64,000 nt of DNA, taken from assembly GCF_958979055.1 (NCBI RefSeq), contig NC_084886.1, positions 2,747,001-2,811,000 of the forward strand. The letters run 5' to 3'. The notes under the pieces are model-generated. The model saw only the letters and a program-made list of their open reading frames with translations. It had not been told where the DNA came from and ran no database searches. A program made the translations under genes and the position numbers. The number at the start of each line of letters is the position of its first letter. Position 1 is the stretch's first letter. Shown piece after piece: positions 48,663-61,022 of the stretch. The DNA comes from Alnus glutinosa (Eukaryota > Streptophyta > Magnoliopsida > Fagales > Betulaceae).

Positions 48663-51600
48663 TCAATAGAGCCTTATTCTAGTCTCAATTGCACGTCGGC
48701 AAATGGGGCACACTTCGAGGTCTTCTCCACAGTCGCAACAAGTCTGCCACATAAAAGAGACCGGACTTACTAAGAAAGAAAGAAAATTCCATGATGCAAA
48801 TATAGATCTTTGATTTAACGTCAAGGTCCTAATAGAACAGCAAAGAAATACAGAATAGTTTACCTGATGCCCACAACCAAAGGCCATGTTCTTTGGATTA
48901 GTAAGACAAATGGGGCAAACCTGTCCAAAGTTCACCACAAATAGATTAATACTCTTGGCGTTGGTGGTGATGATGAAAATAATAAACAGTAACAGAACAA
49001 GTTATCTATTTGTAATACCCATATAAAGGAGGAAAACTGATTCCATTGCAAATATGATAAAAGAGAATTAAATAAGAAAAAAACTGTCTTACTTTTTGGA
49101 GAGCAGTCATACCTGATTGTCATAAAGAGAACTTGATGATGGAGATGTGCTGGCTGCTGCATCATATCCAGAATAAGGAGGATCATATCCACCATAAGCT
49201 GTGCTGGCTGCTGCATCATATCCACTATAAGGAGGATCATATCCACCGTGAGGAGGTGAGGGCTGCTGAAAACTGCTTGGACGCTGACGTTTCATGCTGC
49301 TAGAAACCGCACCATAAAGAGGTGGGGGAAGCGAAACCCTGTCTGGAGCATTTCCCCTCTGTCTACTGCTTTAACATTAAAGAAAACAAATAGGAATGAA
49401 TTATAATACAACTAAAGGTATCAACTGGACCTGCAAAAACTTAAATATTACAAATCAAATCATTACCCTAATACACCGAGCTCAATAGTAGCTTTATATT
49501 GAGAAGGTATCTCCATTAAGGCTGCAAGCGCAAATTCAGTCTCTTTTCTAGATAGATCCACATTCTTTGACATGATTTCTGTGAAATTGACGAACTAGAT
49601 ACACAAAGAAAAACAGTCCGTCACATTTTAGTACATATACAAGTACATGACATTAAAATATTTTCGTTAAAAAAAAAAAGAGCAATCATTGCTTACCTGA
49701 AAATTATCGAAGGCTCGAGCAGGGATGTTATCATCAAATTCCCTCATCATGTCCCAAGGCCCATCTCCGACTCCCACCAAAATTATTGACAAAGGACACT
49801 CACTGGAATTATATTATCATATGAGAAATGCAGGTTGGCGACTAATCAGTACTGAGTTGTAAAATATTTACCTTGCTCTAACAATTGCATCAATCGTCTT
49901 TTGTTCTTGAGGGCTGAGTTGGCCATGCTGAGTATCAACGCTTCTTGTCACCTAATGAAGCAGGAATCTATGTGAGGCGAAGTCCCAATATAGATAGCAA
50001 TAGAGAAACACCCCCCCCCCCTCTCTCTCAAAAATTAAGCCTCTCAGCTTTGCCAAAGCAAGACACATATTTTAGATAGGGATGTTGATAATTAGAATCA
50101 ACCATAAAGCACTTAACAGAATATTGATTTAACAAAGCCAAAATTTCATGCAAAACTGAAACTCAGAAAGCTAAATTTCATTTTGGGTCACAAAAATCTG
50201 AAACAGAGGTGAATTACCTGCCCATCAGCAATTATCACCAAAACATGGTACTGGCCACCACTTTGCTCGACAATAGTAATGGCCATCTCAATCATAGGTG
50301 CAAAAGATGTGGGTCCTGCCATAAGATGAGAAAAGAAAAGGGTGGGCTAAGAACCAATTGGCTGAATTTCAAGAATGCTGTATAGAATACATAGGTCCTG
50401 GGATGAACAGATGCAGCACCTGCAAGTCGAAGCTTAGGGACAATTTCTCTGTATCGTGTCAGTACTTCCTCAAATCCATTACAATATCTCCCTTCTGAAT
50501 AGAAACTGAAAACATCTTGATCATGTGTTGATGCTGCAAAAATATGTAAACGTAACTATCATCTTTATAATCAAAATATTAAATGAAGATAAATGGAATG
50601 AGCAAGACCATGATTCATATGAAATTACCATCTCCAAATCCAAAACAGGGAATTAAGTTATCCTCATCGAAAGCAGATAAAGTCTTTCCAATAATTGATA
50701 TTGCTTGTTCATAGGGATTTTGACCATTTCCAATGTGATGTAAGCTTCGTCGGTTGAATGACCTAGCACCTAATTAATAAAGAAAGCTAAGCACGCTGCA
50801 TGCCAGTATATACAAGTTATAAGCATCAAGATGAAACTGAACCTGTCCACTCGTTGCTCTTTGTGAAATCAATACCAACAATTAGATTAGAAGACTCTAG
50901 GCCAGCATGTGCGAGAGCAGCAGTAACCTGTGGTCAATCATTCTCATTATTGATGAACATTTAAATTTTGTGAAGCACTTGTTAATCCAAAAGGTTTTTA
51001 AGTAGGCACAGGCAAATATCAATGATGGAATCAGTGCTTGAGACAGCCACATATAAGCAAGAAAAAAATTAAAAGGTGACAAAAAATAAAATAACAACAC
51101 TTCCAAGTTCATAAAATGACTGACCATTTGGATATTATGCCAGATTTTACTACTGGTAATTAGAAATGGAACTTATTGAAGAGACAAGCCTAATTCAGCC
51201 ATTTTTTCAGACCAACGCCACCACCGAGCCTGGACTACTCAAAACTAATTATTTACAAGAAGTTTCAATCGAAATGTTGATACAAGAGGCATGCAAGTAG
51301 TGCGTTTGTCCTAATTCGGAAGATCTGAAGGATGCAATTATGGGAACTCTAGAAAAACATCTTGCAACTCTTGACAGCCTTATCAAATGCAAGTAGTGCC
51401 ACAAGCAAATAGTAATAATATTCCGGGGAAACGAGGCTTGAAATCTCCTTCCTCTCAAGTAACTACTTGGTAGAGTAACTGCATGTCGAAATTGCCATTT
51501 GTTGACTAAGCAGAAATAAATGATAGGTTTAAAAGCCATTGGCCAGAATCCAACTTGCCAGCTCAGTATAAGTTCAAAATTCTCAAAGCCAAGACTTCCT

Positions 51601-51700
51601 TCAACAACTCCATAACTTTGAAACCAGTGGCTGAGAAAATCATGCAGCCAGAGGATTACCATTATCAAAAGGCCATGAGAGTTCAGGCGCTTGTCACTGC

Positions 51701-51740
<40 letters not shown>

Positions 51741-52655
51741 CAAACTTCAGATTTCAATAGCGTAAATAATCTTATCTTCTCCTCCCCCCCACCCCCCGCG
51801 GCCGCCTGACTGCTTGGGTAATGTAAAGTCGGGTCTCCTTACTTCATACTTGAAAGTCACTCTCATTACGGTCCCTCCAAAATATCTCGTCTTTGTATGT
51901 CTTTGAATATGCTAATACCGACAGGTTGAGCCACTACAAGGCATACTTGTCACCTCTAGTTTAGCCACAATATTATCTCTGAACACGCTTAAAGATAAAT
52001 ATTTAAAAGTCAAGCATGCACATATTACACAGATAATACATATCATATTTTTTTCTGGAAATTTCTTATTCTTCTTTCATCTTTTTTCTTATCATTGTCT
52101 TCTTTATGTTCTAAGATTGTCGTGTCAAATATATAGATAATTGTATTGCTACCCGAGACCCTTGGCGCAAAAATATCACAGAAGACAAAAGAAATGGTCT
52201 TAAAACATAGAAAATCACACCCTTTTCTTATAGTTGTCTGTTCATGTTTTAAGATCGTCATGCCTAATGCATAGATAATTGTGTTACTCCCCAAGACCCT
52301 TTGTGCAATAACATAGAAGTCAAAAGAAATGGTCTTAAAACATAGCGAATCACGAACACACTGCATATAGTCTAACCTGATCCAAGGACCGGTAGTTATC
52401 AGCAATCCTCGAGTACTTCCTATCCAATTTTCTTTGTGGCGGAGGTGGCTCCGACCCATAATTAAAAGATGCTTGCGACCCATAATTAAAAGAAGAAGAC
52501 GAGGGCGGTGGCGCATGTTGATGCTGAGGCGTGTAATACGGATGCTGAGGATACGACGGCTGCGGATATCCATACTGGTTCCATGTTGAAGCACCACCAG
52601 AGTCATACGAGCCAACTTCTCTCCGGCCCGACCCCTTCGAACTTTTAGCTCCCAT
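48663..52655 (-). CDS. RGLG: E3 ubiquitin ligase RGLG (copine/vWA domain plus RING)
   Basis: Plant RING DOMAIN LIGASE: ubiquitin ligases at the plasma membrane and nucleus, known to take part in K63 chain formation, auxin and drought/ABA responses. Eleven exons on the minus strand: 52655-52377, 50927-50843, 50769-50629, 50533-50420, 50315-50218, 49951-49872, 49802-49697, 49594-49467, 49365-49113, 48920-48864 and 48743-48663 (1422 nt, about 473 aa). The N-terminus [10 protein letters not shown] fits N-myristoylation at Gly2, followed by a Tyr/Pro/Ser-rich low-complexity stretch. The copine-type vWA domain begins near residue 95 ([65 protein letters not shown]). A linker with a duplicated [17 protein letters not shown] repeat precedes the C-terminal RING (CPIC, CGHQTCCDC, CPICRR). 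Intron 1 is about 1.45 kb. The gene is intact; which RGLG paralogue it is was not settled, but the long N-terminus suggests the RGLG1/2 side. Confidence 0.95.
51702..51733 (+). repeat. (GA)n microsatellite in RGLG intron 1
   Basis: About 16 GA units (CT on the transcribed strand). Confidence 0.9.
52080..52353. repeat. Diverged tandem duplication (about 136 bp) in RGLG intron 1
   Basis: Two successive units end 'ggtcttaaaacatag' at about 52210 and 52345, and share 'agataattgt' and 'gtcaaaagaaatgg'-like blocks. The long antisense-looking ORF here is a by-product of this repeat. Confidence 0.85.
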
Positions 52656-53485
52656 CACCAATAAAACTCACTCGACTCCTTCGATACACAGTAAAATCAA
52701 TCTCTTTGAAACACACCAAGGGAATTAAAGAACCAGCAGAATTCGGAAATATTCAACTGCAAATTATATCAAACACCTTGAGGGCGCTCACAAAATATTC
52801 TCAGAATCAGATTATAAAGGCCAAGTATGTCGTTTGCCAAGAAAATACGTGACGACCTCTAAAGATGCAACTTGGGTAATGCAGAAATACCAACAAATAC
52901 ATAACTATCATATAATTGGAATGCAATGGAAAGAAAATTCTGACCAATATAAAACTGACTAAGAGAGACGAAATCAGGCGGCTAGCGACGACCGAGTCCA
53001 CGAACTCCGACCACTGAAATCCGTTGTGTAAATTTTCAATAACTCTACTGGAACACTTCAAGAACCTCCAATAGAAGAAGAATTCGAAATTGGGTTTTGA
53101 TTCTGACAGATAAACTTGCACAGAAACTGTCTACAGAGAAATTTGATTAAACAAAAATAAAATTTATTATTTTTTCAGGAAAAAAAAAAAAAAAAAATGC
53201 AAACTGATGTATGAATCACATCCGTGACCTCACGAGCAAAAAGTAAACCAGAGAGCTACGCAAGGCCAGTCAACCATGTAACTCATCCATCCACCATTCC
53301 AATTCAATCACTTCTAATTAAAAAAATAAGAAACTTCCTAGAAATTAATACTCCCCGACAATTCATAATGTGTGCGGACTCTCCAACATCTAGATCCTAA
53401 GACTTTTATTAAACATTTTTCAAAATTATCATGGCCTCAATGATGACTAAAACTCAGACGTTAACTCTAAATGAAAGAATATTTA
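52656..53485 (-). promoter_or_regulatory. Upstream region of RGLG
   Basis: Contains the 5' UTR and promoter of the minus-strand RGLG gene. No TATA box could be placed with confidence. Short ORFs here have no recognised product. Confidence 0.4.
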
Positions 53486-53967
53486 GGGCGGCTTTTGCGT
53501 TGCTATTTCCTAAACAAAAAGTTCCAACTTTAAATTGATTTGTAAAAATAATTGTTTGAAATTGCGTTTTTTTTTTTTTTTTAAACGAAAATTACATTTT
53601 AAAAAAATTACAATTTAAAAATGTAAATTTAAATCTGTATTTTCAAATCACACTTTTTAAAGTCGTAAACTCAATCGAACTCTTGGGTCTGCGATTTTAA
53701 TAAGTGCGGTTTAAAAATAGTGATTTTTAAAAATGTATTTAAGCGTTTGGCAAAATCGTAGTTTGACCTTTAAAATTGTATATTAGCCTTTAAAATTCTG
53801 TGTTTTTAAAAAAACACTCATTTGCCTGTTATTTCAAAAGAAAGATTTCTGCATTTCCAAATCACAATTTTTTTTTTTTTAAAATGTAATTCCCAAACGA
53901 TTCATTTTTTACAATTTGATTTAAAATCGCACTTTTTGTATACAAAATCGCAATTACAAACGCACCC
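53486..53967. mobile_element. Tourist-like MITE, composite
   Basis: Begins GGGCGGCTTTTGCGTTGC after TTA and ends ACAAACGCACCC before TTA (53968-53970). An internal end-like stretch ('aactcaatcgaactcttggg' and 'tctgcgattttaataagtgc' near 53666-53710) suggests two copies joined. Related to 39688-40002. Confidence 0.7.
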
Positions 53968-54772
53968 TTACCTTCATTTGTAATTTAATTTATTGCTATT
54001 AAATTCTAAAAATTTTAAAGTGGCAAGTCTGAATTGTTTGACAACACTTTTTTTCTTTTTAAAACAAAAATACAAAATACAAAATACAAAATTAATAAAC
54101 AACTAAAAATACAAAATACTAAAAAAAAAAAACAACTTTTAAATTTATATCACATCAAAAATACTGTTTTCAAAAAGAAAAAAGTAAATAATAAATACAT
54201 GTAAAATTAAAATAATAAGTAATACAATTTTTATTATAAATTTTTACAAATCAATGTCGCAATTCACATAATTGACTAATTGTCATCACTCATCATCAAT
54301 TTGTAAGGAAATGGACATATTCGAATGAATAGTAAATACAAGTCACGGGCAGACAAAATGAAGCTACAAATTAGTTACAAATCAGTCTGATAAAGTGATA
54401 TATATTCTTAAGCATATGATTTTACATGCTTTTTTATTAATTGTATTAAAAAAATTATGTATTTTTCACACGTTTAGAGGTACATGTCTTCTTATTAGAC
54501 TGATTTGTAGCTAATTTCTGTCCGTCACGAATACCGTCATCAAAATAAAACCAAAAGATAAACTTGCTATTAAAGTATCACTTAACTTGTATGAATCACA
54601 AATCAAGATCCCTTAATTCAGCCGGATTCAAAGATTGAAACAAAAACCGCAAGCTCGTAAATTATTTAATGCAGCAATTTGTCTGTTTTCGGATTTTGCT
54701 GATGTTGCTGTCTTCGAAATTATTGTTTTTGTGGTTGAGTTTGAGTTTGGTGAGGAAGGATAGGTTAACCCT
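53968..54772. other. Intergenic, AT-rich
   Basis: Non-coding. It includes repeated 'aaaatacaaaata' words and a loose inverted pair around 'caaattagttacaaatcagtc' (54369) and 'gactgatttgtagctaattt' (54499), probably a small MITE of about 150 bp. Confidence 0.4.
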
Positions 54773-54900
54773 CGGAATAATGCTTGTTGTACACGCTTTG
54801 TATACAGCTCTTTTATATTTATTTATTTATTTTTTTTTAAAAAAGAAATAAATAAAAACAAAGTGCACACACGAAAGTGTACAACAAGCATTGCTCTAAG
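54773..54900. mobile_element. Small inverted-repeat MITE
   Basis: A perfect 16-base inverted pair, aatgcttgttgtacac at 54779-54794 and its complement at 54877-54892, with further weak pairing on both sides. There is no coding content. Confidence 0.65.
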
Positions 54901-55734
54901 CGTAGATGTGAGACCATTGGTGGGGCAGTTTAGTGTGAACGGGGAATTTTAAAAGGAAATGCTTTTTTGGACGAGAAATTTGACGCTTCATTTGTCAATT
55001 TGGGCCGGAAGTCAATTATTTCACCGATCTGGGTCTAAATTCTAAAAGTTTGGTGGTAACTTGGGGTTAAAAGTTTTTGACCAGGAGTAGGAGAGCGGCA
55101 TGTGTCCACATAATTTGGAAGATAACGAAGCTATGGACATGGCGGTGCCGATCCACGTTCAGATCGTGGGGCACGTGGAGCCCCAATACCCCAGTGGGGC
55201 ACGTGGAATAATATTTTCTAATTCAATCTAAAAATTTCGGACTTTGAAATAGTTTTATAAAAAATTATGTATTTCTTATACGTTAAGAAATTTGATAATT
55301 TTATAGACTGAATTTTTTTTTTTTTTAAAAAAAAATTCTTCTAACAAAATCTGAAGGAAATTTATGTTCCTACATAGCTACACCAATATCCCCTTACAAT
55401 TGATAATCCATTTTTTCTGTTTTTAGTTGTTTATATGTTGAGTGCCACTTTTCTAATAAAGCACAATTTTTTTACTCTAAATTAAATTGGAGCTAATTTT
55501 TTTAACTTTATTTATTAAATTGATATTAAATTTTTTGTATTATTTTTACATATATTTTTAATAGAGCATAATTAAAAATAATGGGGGCATTTCGACCCAA
55601 AAATTAAAAAAAAAAATTAAATTAAATTAAAATGAGTTGAAACATGAATACCGACATTTTAATTTTTAAAAATTTTAAATTATGATTAAATAATCGCTTA
55701 TACTTCAAAATGTATAATCACAAATGTTTTTAAC
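54901..55734. other. Intergenic, no feature seen
   Basis: AT-rich with a GC patch near 55080-55210 ('ggggcacgtgga' repeated twice). The G-box-like CACGTG occurs within it; no gene to attach it to. Confidence 0.35.
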
Positions 55735-55858
55735 GGGCAGTGCTACGGAGAAGCACTATTTTCAAAATTCATTCGAAAATAGTGCTTTTCCATAACACAC
55801 TTATAATTATAATAATTACAAGTGTGCCATGAAAAAAAAGCTTCTCCCAAGTAACATA
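55735..55858. mobile_element. Small MITE with internal hairpin
   Basis: An inner perfect hairpin aagcactattttc (55751-55763) pairs with gaaaatagtgctt (55775-55787). Outer ends 'gtgctacggagaagc' and 'gcttctcccaagtaac' are loosely inverted. Confidence 0.55.
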
Positions 55859-56495
55859 GTAGTCAATTTAATACAATGATTGGATAAAACACTTTCAATC
55901 AAATTTAATATAAAACTTTATTCTCCAATAAATTGCCTCTACGATAATGCTTGATGCTTTTTCCAATAATATTCGTAGGATTTTGGCCATAGCATGACCG
56001 GTGGGTCCATGATGTACTCTCTACCTATATCGTGATTTGACTTGCCACCTAAAGTTTACCTTTAGAGATGATATACTTTATTACTCCGGCCAAACAAAAT
56101 AGATAAAAACTTGGAGCACAATCCAAACCACTTATGGATGGTCCCTCGTGTGGGTGGTTGTTTACAAATTGTAAACAGTTTGTTGTACAAGAATTAAATT
56201 TCAACAAAATAACTCTGGACTGATCCATTAAAGGATCAGAGTCCTGGTACTTTCAATTTTTGAGATTTTTTTCTAAAAAAAAAATTAAAATTAAAATTAA
56301 AATTTTACCTTTAAATTTTTAATTTTTTTTAGTTTTGCTCCTCCTAAATATTTTCTTTTCAATTTAACCAATCAAAATTGTCAAGTTTGGGTCCGCCACT
56401 AAAAATAACATGTGAAAAAACCTTTTCTATAAAAATAAATAGAGATATTTGTTTATGCGAAATTGCGAATCACTTGATTATTGAAGTTTTTACCA

Positions 56496-56526
<31 letters not shown>

Positions 56527-56639
56527 CAACTGAAAATCCACAATTAAGTAGGTGTAGTAATGTTTAACATAATAAAATCAAAGTTAGTATAATAGGACTT
56601 AACGTCGATTTAACAAGCCTAGGCGTTTATATTAGGTTG
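55859..56639. other. Intergenic, no gene seen
   Basis: AT-rich with a long A-run at about 56493-56523. No coding or RNA signal. Confidence 0.35.
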
Positions 56640-56810
56640 ATGCCAAATGTGGTCGCATATTCTGTTAGCCTGTCAGATGTGGGTGTTTCCAAGGAAGGTC
56701 TAAGTTATGAGACCAATTCAAAGGAAGAACATGGTGATGTTTTAGCCAAAGGAAGACCAAAAAGGAGAAGGTCGACATCCAAGAAGTTTCTGGCCGTTAC
56801 CTACAATTAA
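56640..56810 (+). CDS. Orphan 56-residue ORF with basic C-terminus
   Basis: Open from ATG 56640 to TAA 56808-56810, and the frame is also open upstream to about 56560. The product reads MPNVVAYSVSLSDVGVSKEG, later KGRPKRRRSTSKKF and ends TYN. Base usage is more exon-like than the AT-rich flanks, and the GRPKRRR cluster resembles an AT-hook or nuclear signal. No family was recognised. It may be a leftover last exon moved by a transposon, or chance. Confidence 0.25.
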   Translation: MPNVVAYSVSLSDVGVSKEGLSYETNSKEEHGDVLAKGRPKRRRSTSKKFLAVTYN

Positions 56811-59214
56811 TGCTGTTCTTTTTGTTGTCCATTAACCACAAATCCCGTACTGCAGATGATCGATGGGTAATGAACCTTCCTTTTCTTATTTATTTATTGA
56901 TGTTATTATTGGGGAAAATAATGCAGTAGTCAAGGGGGAGGGGGAGAGCCTGTTTGTCTTGCTTAATTGTTTGGAGTCTTGCACGATAAGATTTAATATT
57001 AAATTATGCTTTCTTTTTTCTATGGCTTGGTATCTTCTCTTCTGGTATACCCGGATAGGTTCCAACTTCCAAGAAGTAATTAAGCAAATCTTATGAACAT
57101 GCGAGATATGTGATAACTTCAATCTAGTGTGTCACATATTAAATTACTATTCTTCCTCAAATCTTAAGTTAAAAGAAAATTGTGAATTTGATTATATATC
57201 TAATTATTACTTTAACGATTAACCTATAAATCTTATGTCTTCACTCAAACTCTCGTTCAACAAATGAAACCTAATACTTGTTGAGTTTACTATTTTTCAT
57301 CATCTTAAGCTTTTAAGATTGGCGACGATGTAACATGGTATTAGAAAAAAGGTCATGAATTTGACCATTGACTCTACAGTTTATCATCTTTTTAATTAAA
57401 TATTTTACGTAGAGTAATGCTATATATTACATTTTTCTCATACATGCAATGTTAACGTGACAACTCTAACTAACTCTTTAATTTTTTTTTTTTTTTATTT
57501 ATCTTTTAATAGTGATTGATCAAAGGCTTGGTTTAGACTGTCACATCAGCATTGTGGGGTAAAAAAACGGGCGTGTTTGATAACTTTTTTAGGAGGTGTT
57601 TTTTGTATTTTTGTTGAAAAAGTGTTTTGATGTAATACAAAGATGAAATGTGTTTTGAGTTTTGTGTTGAAAATTGTTTGTTAATGTTTTGATTATTTTG
57701 GTAGAAAGAAAAAAAGAAAAGAGTGGATTAGCAAATTCACCCGTAATTTTTAACATTACTCTTTTACGTGTTGAACCTCACTTATTGAGAGAAAATACTA
57801 AAATATTAATTTAACCAATCAATCTACTTTTTTTATTAACTTAAAATTTTAGAATAAATAATGATTTAACATCATAATCACAATACATTTCGCTCCATAG
57901 CTATTGAGTAGTTTTCTTAAGATGGAATGTGATTTGAGGTTTCAGTTATAAGCAAGAAACTTGCTTTGGTTTTTGACATTTCGTGTTTTGGCATTTTGTT
58001 TCTTTTCTTTTTGTTTTTTTCGTTTTTTTTTTTTTTCTTGTTTAGGGTTAAATATTGTTTTAGTCTATGTGATTTGCATTTTTATCAAAACCTTACCATG
58101 ATTTTAAAAAATAAAAGTGGTTTTCACGATTTTTCCATTGACTGCTTTAGTCTTTTTATTTATATTCCATCCAAAAATTTTACAGTCCGCCACGTCAAAA
58201 TCTATCGACTTGTCTGTCACGTGTCCCATATACCTTATCTTTGAAGGCTTGTAAATGATTTTCAAACAGTATTATTGTATTGATATAGTACAGATTATCG
58301 TAGGGTTCGGAAGCCAGCAAATAATCACCAACGGGCAACGGGTAGAAGGAAATGGGGCTTACTAGTTACTGCCGGATTGAAGGTGAAAAGAAAATTACCA
58401 TCTATCAACGTATGTGTTAATTTTTTCTTTTTTCTTTTTTTATCGATAACACAATTTCTCCTTCAATCTTTACTACTCTTGGTAGGTCAATATATTTAAG
58501 GCGGCAGGCCTTATGCTTGTTTCCGTGCCCATGATTTTAGGCGAATTGGGCAGCCCGAGCTGTCCCGGAATATGTCTTCCCATTGCAAATTTTGGGTGGG
58601 CCAATCCATGCCTATGACTCTGAATTGCGGGCTGTAGCCCATCCCAAGCTTCTACGAGGGCCACACTGGGCCTAGTTGGCTCATACCATCCTCTACTGCA
58701 TTTCATTTGCAAACTCAGTGTTAATGGAAGCTGTTTATATTATCTGGAGGAAATACGATGGTAAGCACCTTTCAAGAGAGGGACTTGAAAATATGTCTTT
58801 TGTTATGGATAGAATTAAGTAAAAAAAACTGATGCTTCAAACTAACTCAAAGAGAGAAAGAGAGGGTAAAAATCGTAGGGTATCCAGAAGAGAATATTTT
58901 AAGAGGAACATTATAGTTCATTCTAGCGTTTTTGTAAGGTCTTTTTAGGTTGACATGGCACCCTGTATTTTTTAATAAAAACAGAAGAGAGAAATCAAAC
59001 TGTAGTTTTTTTTTTTTATTAAAAACAGAGTGTCATGTCAGCATAAAAAGACCCTAAAAAAACACTAGAATGAGCTCTATTTTAAGTATGTTTAGAGTTC
59101 TAATGCAACCTTTAATCTTTAAGTTAGTTTGATGTTTCTCCTAGATGAGAGATCTATTAGTATTATCCCGTCACTATTTCACCATGTTAATATGACAGTC
59201 TAATCAATTATTGA

Positions 59215-59220
<6 letters not shown>
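56811..59220. other. Intergenic region with decayed repeats
   Basis: No gene supported. Bases 58041-58250 begin 'agggttaaatattgtttta' and contain 'gccacgtcaaaatc' and 'gtcacgtgtcc', resembling one end of a MULE-type repeat. Bases 58480-58710 are GC-richer with an antisense ORF of no known family. Bases 58915-59080 hold an inverted pair around 'tcattctagcgtttttgtaa' and 'aaaacactagaatgagct', a likely MITE. Confidence 0.4.

Positions 59221-59303
<83 letters not shown>
59221..59303 (+). repeat. (TA)n microsatellite
   Basis: About 41 uninterrupted TA units. Confidence 0.97.
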
Positions 59304-59307
<4 letters not shown>

Positions 59308-59960
59308 TATTGGCGTATTAAAAGATTGATTTACACTACTACTACTACAACAACATAATAGCAATTGAAAAGTATGATTTATAGTCTTATTATTTTTTCC
59401 ATTTCTTTATTGGCGTACAAATGATTACCAAAACAAACAAAAAAGAGACTTCATGTCGGCTGTCACCTACTGCTCAGTCTCGGGCGAGTGAAGCTTCCTC
59501 TCGTCCCCAACCTTACTACACAGGCAAGCAATCCTCTTATAGACAGCCAGCACTATTTATTTAATTATTTATTTTAATATTCATCATATACAAAGGAACA
59601 AACATAAACAGACTACCCTAAAGGGCGATCGTCTACACATGGCATAACAAAACTCTTGGGGCCGAGGGCTATGTCCTGGGGTTATGGTCCCCAAAATTTT
59701 CAGAATTGTTCATTTGTAAAACTTTTTAGATGATATTTTTTATTTTTTTAGTTGTAACGTGACATAAATGCAAAAGTATTTTTTTTTAGTGTTTTGTGAT
59801 TATTTTGTGTTTGAATTTATTTCTTAATACTTTTATTTATTTATTTTTTTGCAAAAATGTAAAAAGTCGTCCTAAAAAGTATTATGAAATCGTTTATAAA
59901 ATTAGTATTTTCGCATGAAGTGCCCTTAAAACTAATTTTTGATTCACCAGACAACTTATA
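59304..59960. other. Intergenic, no feature seen
   Basis: AT-rich with a GC-richer patch at 59450-59560. No coding signal. Confidence 0.35.
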
Positions 59961-60375
59961 GGAGTAATTATATTTTTCCCCCATGAACTACCAACTTTTG
60001 CGCAAAGCCCCCACAAACTACCAACTCGACCAAAATAGAGCATTCAACTACCAAAGACAATTTTTTTCCCCAATTTCATCAGTCAAAGGGGTTAAAACAA
60101 ACGGTCAACAGGTCACGTGACCGTCATATGCTGTTTTACCCTCATTTTCTTCCTATTTTCCCCCATGAACTACCACCATCTTCCAACATGCCCCCATATA
60201 AAACAACACATAACGGTCACGTGACCCGTTGACTGTTTATTTTAACCCTCTAACTGACGGAAGGGGAGAAAATGATTGTGTTTGGTAGTTGAATGCTCTA
60301 TTTTGGTCGAGTTGGTAGTTTGTGGGGGCTTTGTGCAAAAGTTGGTAGTTCATGGAGGAAAAAGATAATTACCCC
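59961..60375. mobile_element. Long-TIR MITE (MULE or hAT type)
   Basis: Near-perfect long inverted arms: 'ccatgaactaccaactttt' on the left with 'aaaagttggtagttcatgg' on the right, and paired 'ggtcacgtgacc' type motifs inside. Flanks are caacttata (59952-59960) and aaacttata (60376-60384), a 9-bp duplication with one mismatch. No coding content. Confidence 0.85.
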
Positions 60376-60384
60376 AAACTTATA

Positions 60385-60561
60385 TTGAATTTTGACCCTC
60401 CAAACACAAAATCCGAATTCAGAAGCATCCACCAGAATGACTCCAAAGCATCGAGAGGAGACCGCCCGTCTTGCAAGTTGATGAGCTGGGTCATTTGCTA
60501 TCCTTTGGATATGTTTGATCGACCATGGCCACCATGGCGAAGTTTTAAATAAGATAGGCAT
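60385..60561 (-). pseudogene. RNase H-like relic of a LINE
   Basis: On the minus strand the frame reads WPWSIKHIQRIANDPAHQLARRAVS, like the end of the RNase H domain of plant LINEs ('I.R..N..AH.LA'). Only about 60 residues remain, with no catalytic core. The MITE at 59961-60375 appears to have landed in or beside it. Confidence 0.5.
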
Positions 60562-61022
60562 CTTTTCAATAAGCGAGGTGATGACTAGAAGGTGGGTTAT
60601 GCATGGTGAATTACGATCATTTTAAATTATTTGTTCAAATTTAAAAAAATCCAGACAGGTGATTGTCCACCTATTTTTCCTATCAGGTTGGTCCCATAAA
60701 TAATCTCTTACAATTATTTATCTGAATTCTCTCAAATTCAGTCAAATAATTTGAGAGAATCCTGATTCCTACCGGATTCGAAACAAGTCCAACAATTTTT
60801 AAGTGTCTCCCTCTATTAGTGCACTATCTACTCTCGTTTCTTTGGCAATCCTATAGGTTGTAAATGAACTGAACTCTTCATAAACAGTTAGAGCTCGACT
60901 TATATATAAATTTAAGATTAGAGTTAATTTATTTAATTAATTTAAAGAATAAAGTTGTAATAGTAATTAGGTAACTAATGATCGGTATGAATTTTATTTT
61001 ATTTTTTATATAAAAAATGAAT
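60562..61022. other. Intergenic, no gene seen
   Basis: AT-rich. An inverted pair 'attctctcaaattcagtcaa' and 'ttgagagaatcctgattc' near 60727-60770 is probably a small MITE relic. Confidence 0.35.

Noticed and set aside
52043-52615. 190-residue minus-strand ORF
   Set aside because: It overlaps RGLG exon 1 in another frame and continues into the tandem duplication of intron 1; its repeated peptide comes from that duplication.
58473-58712. 79-residue antisense ORF in a GC-richer patch
   Set aside because: No recognisable family, no splice context and composition typical of repeat debris.
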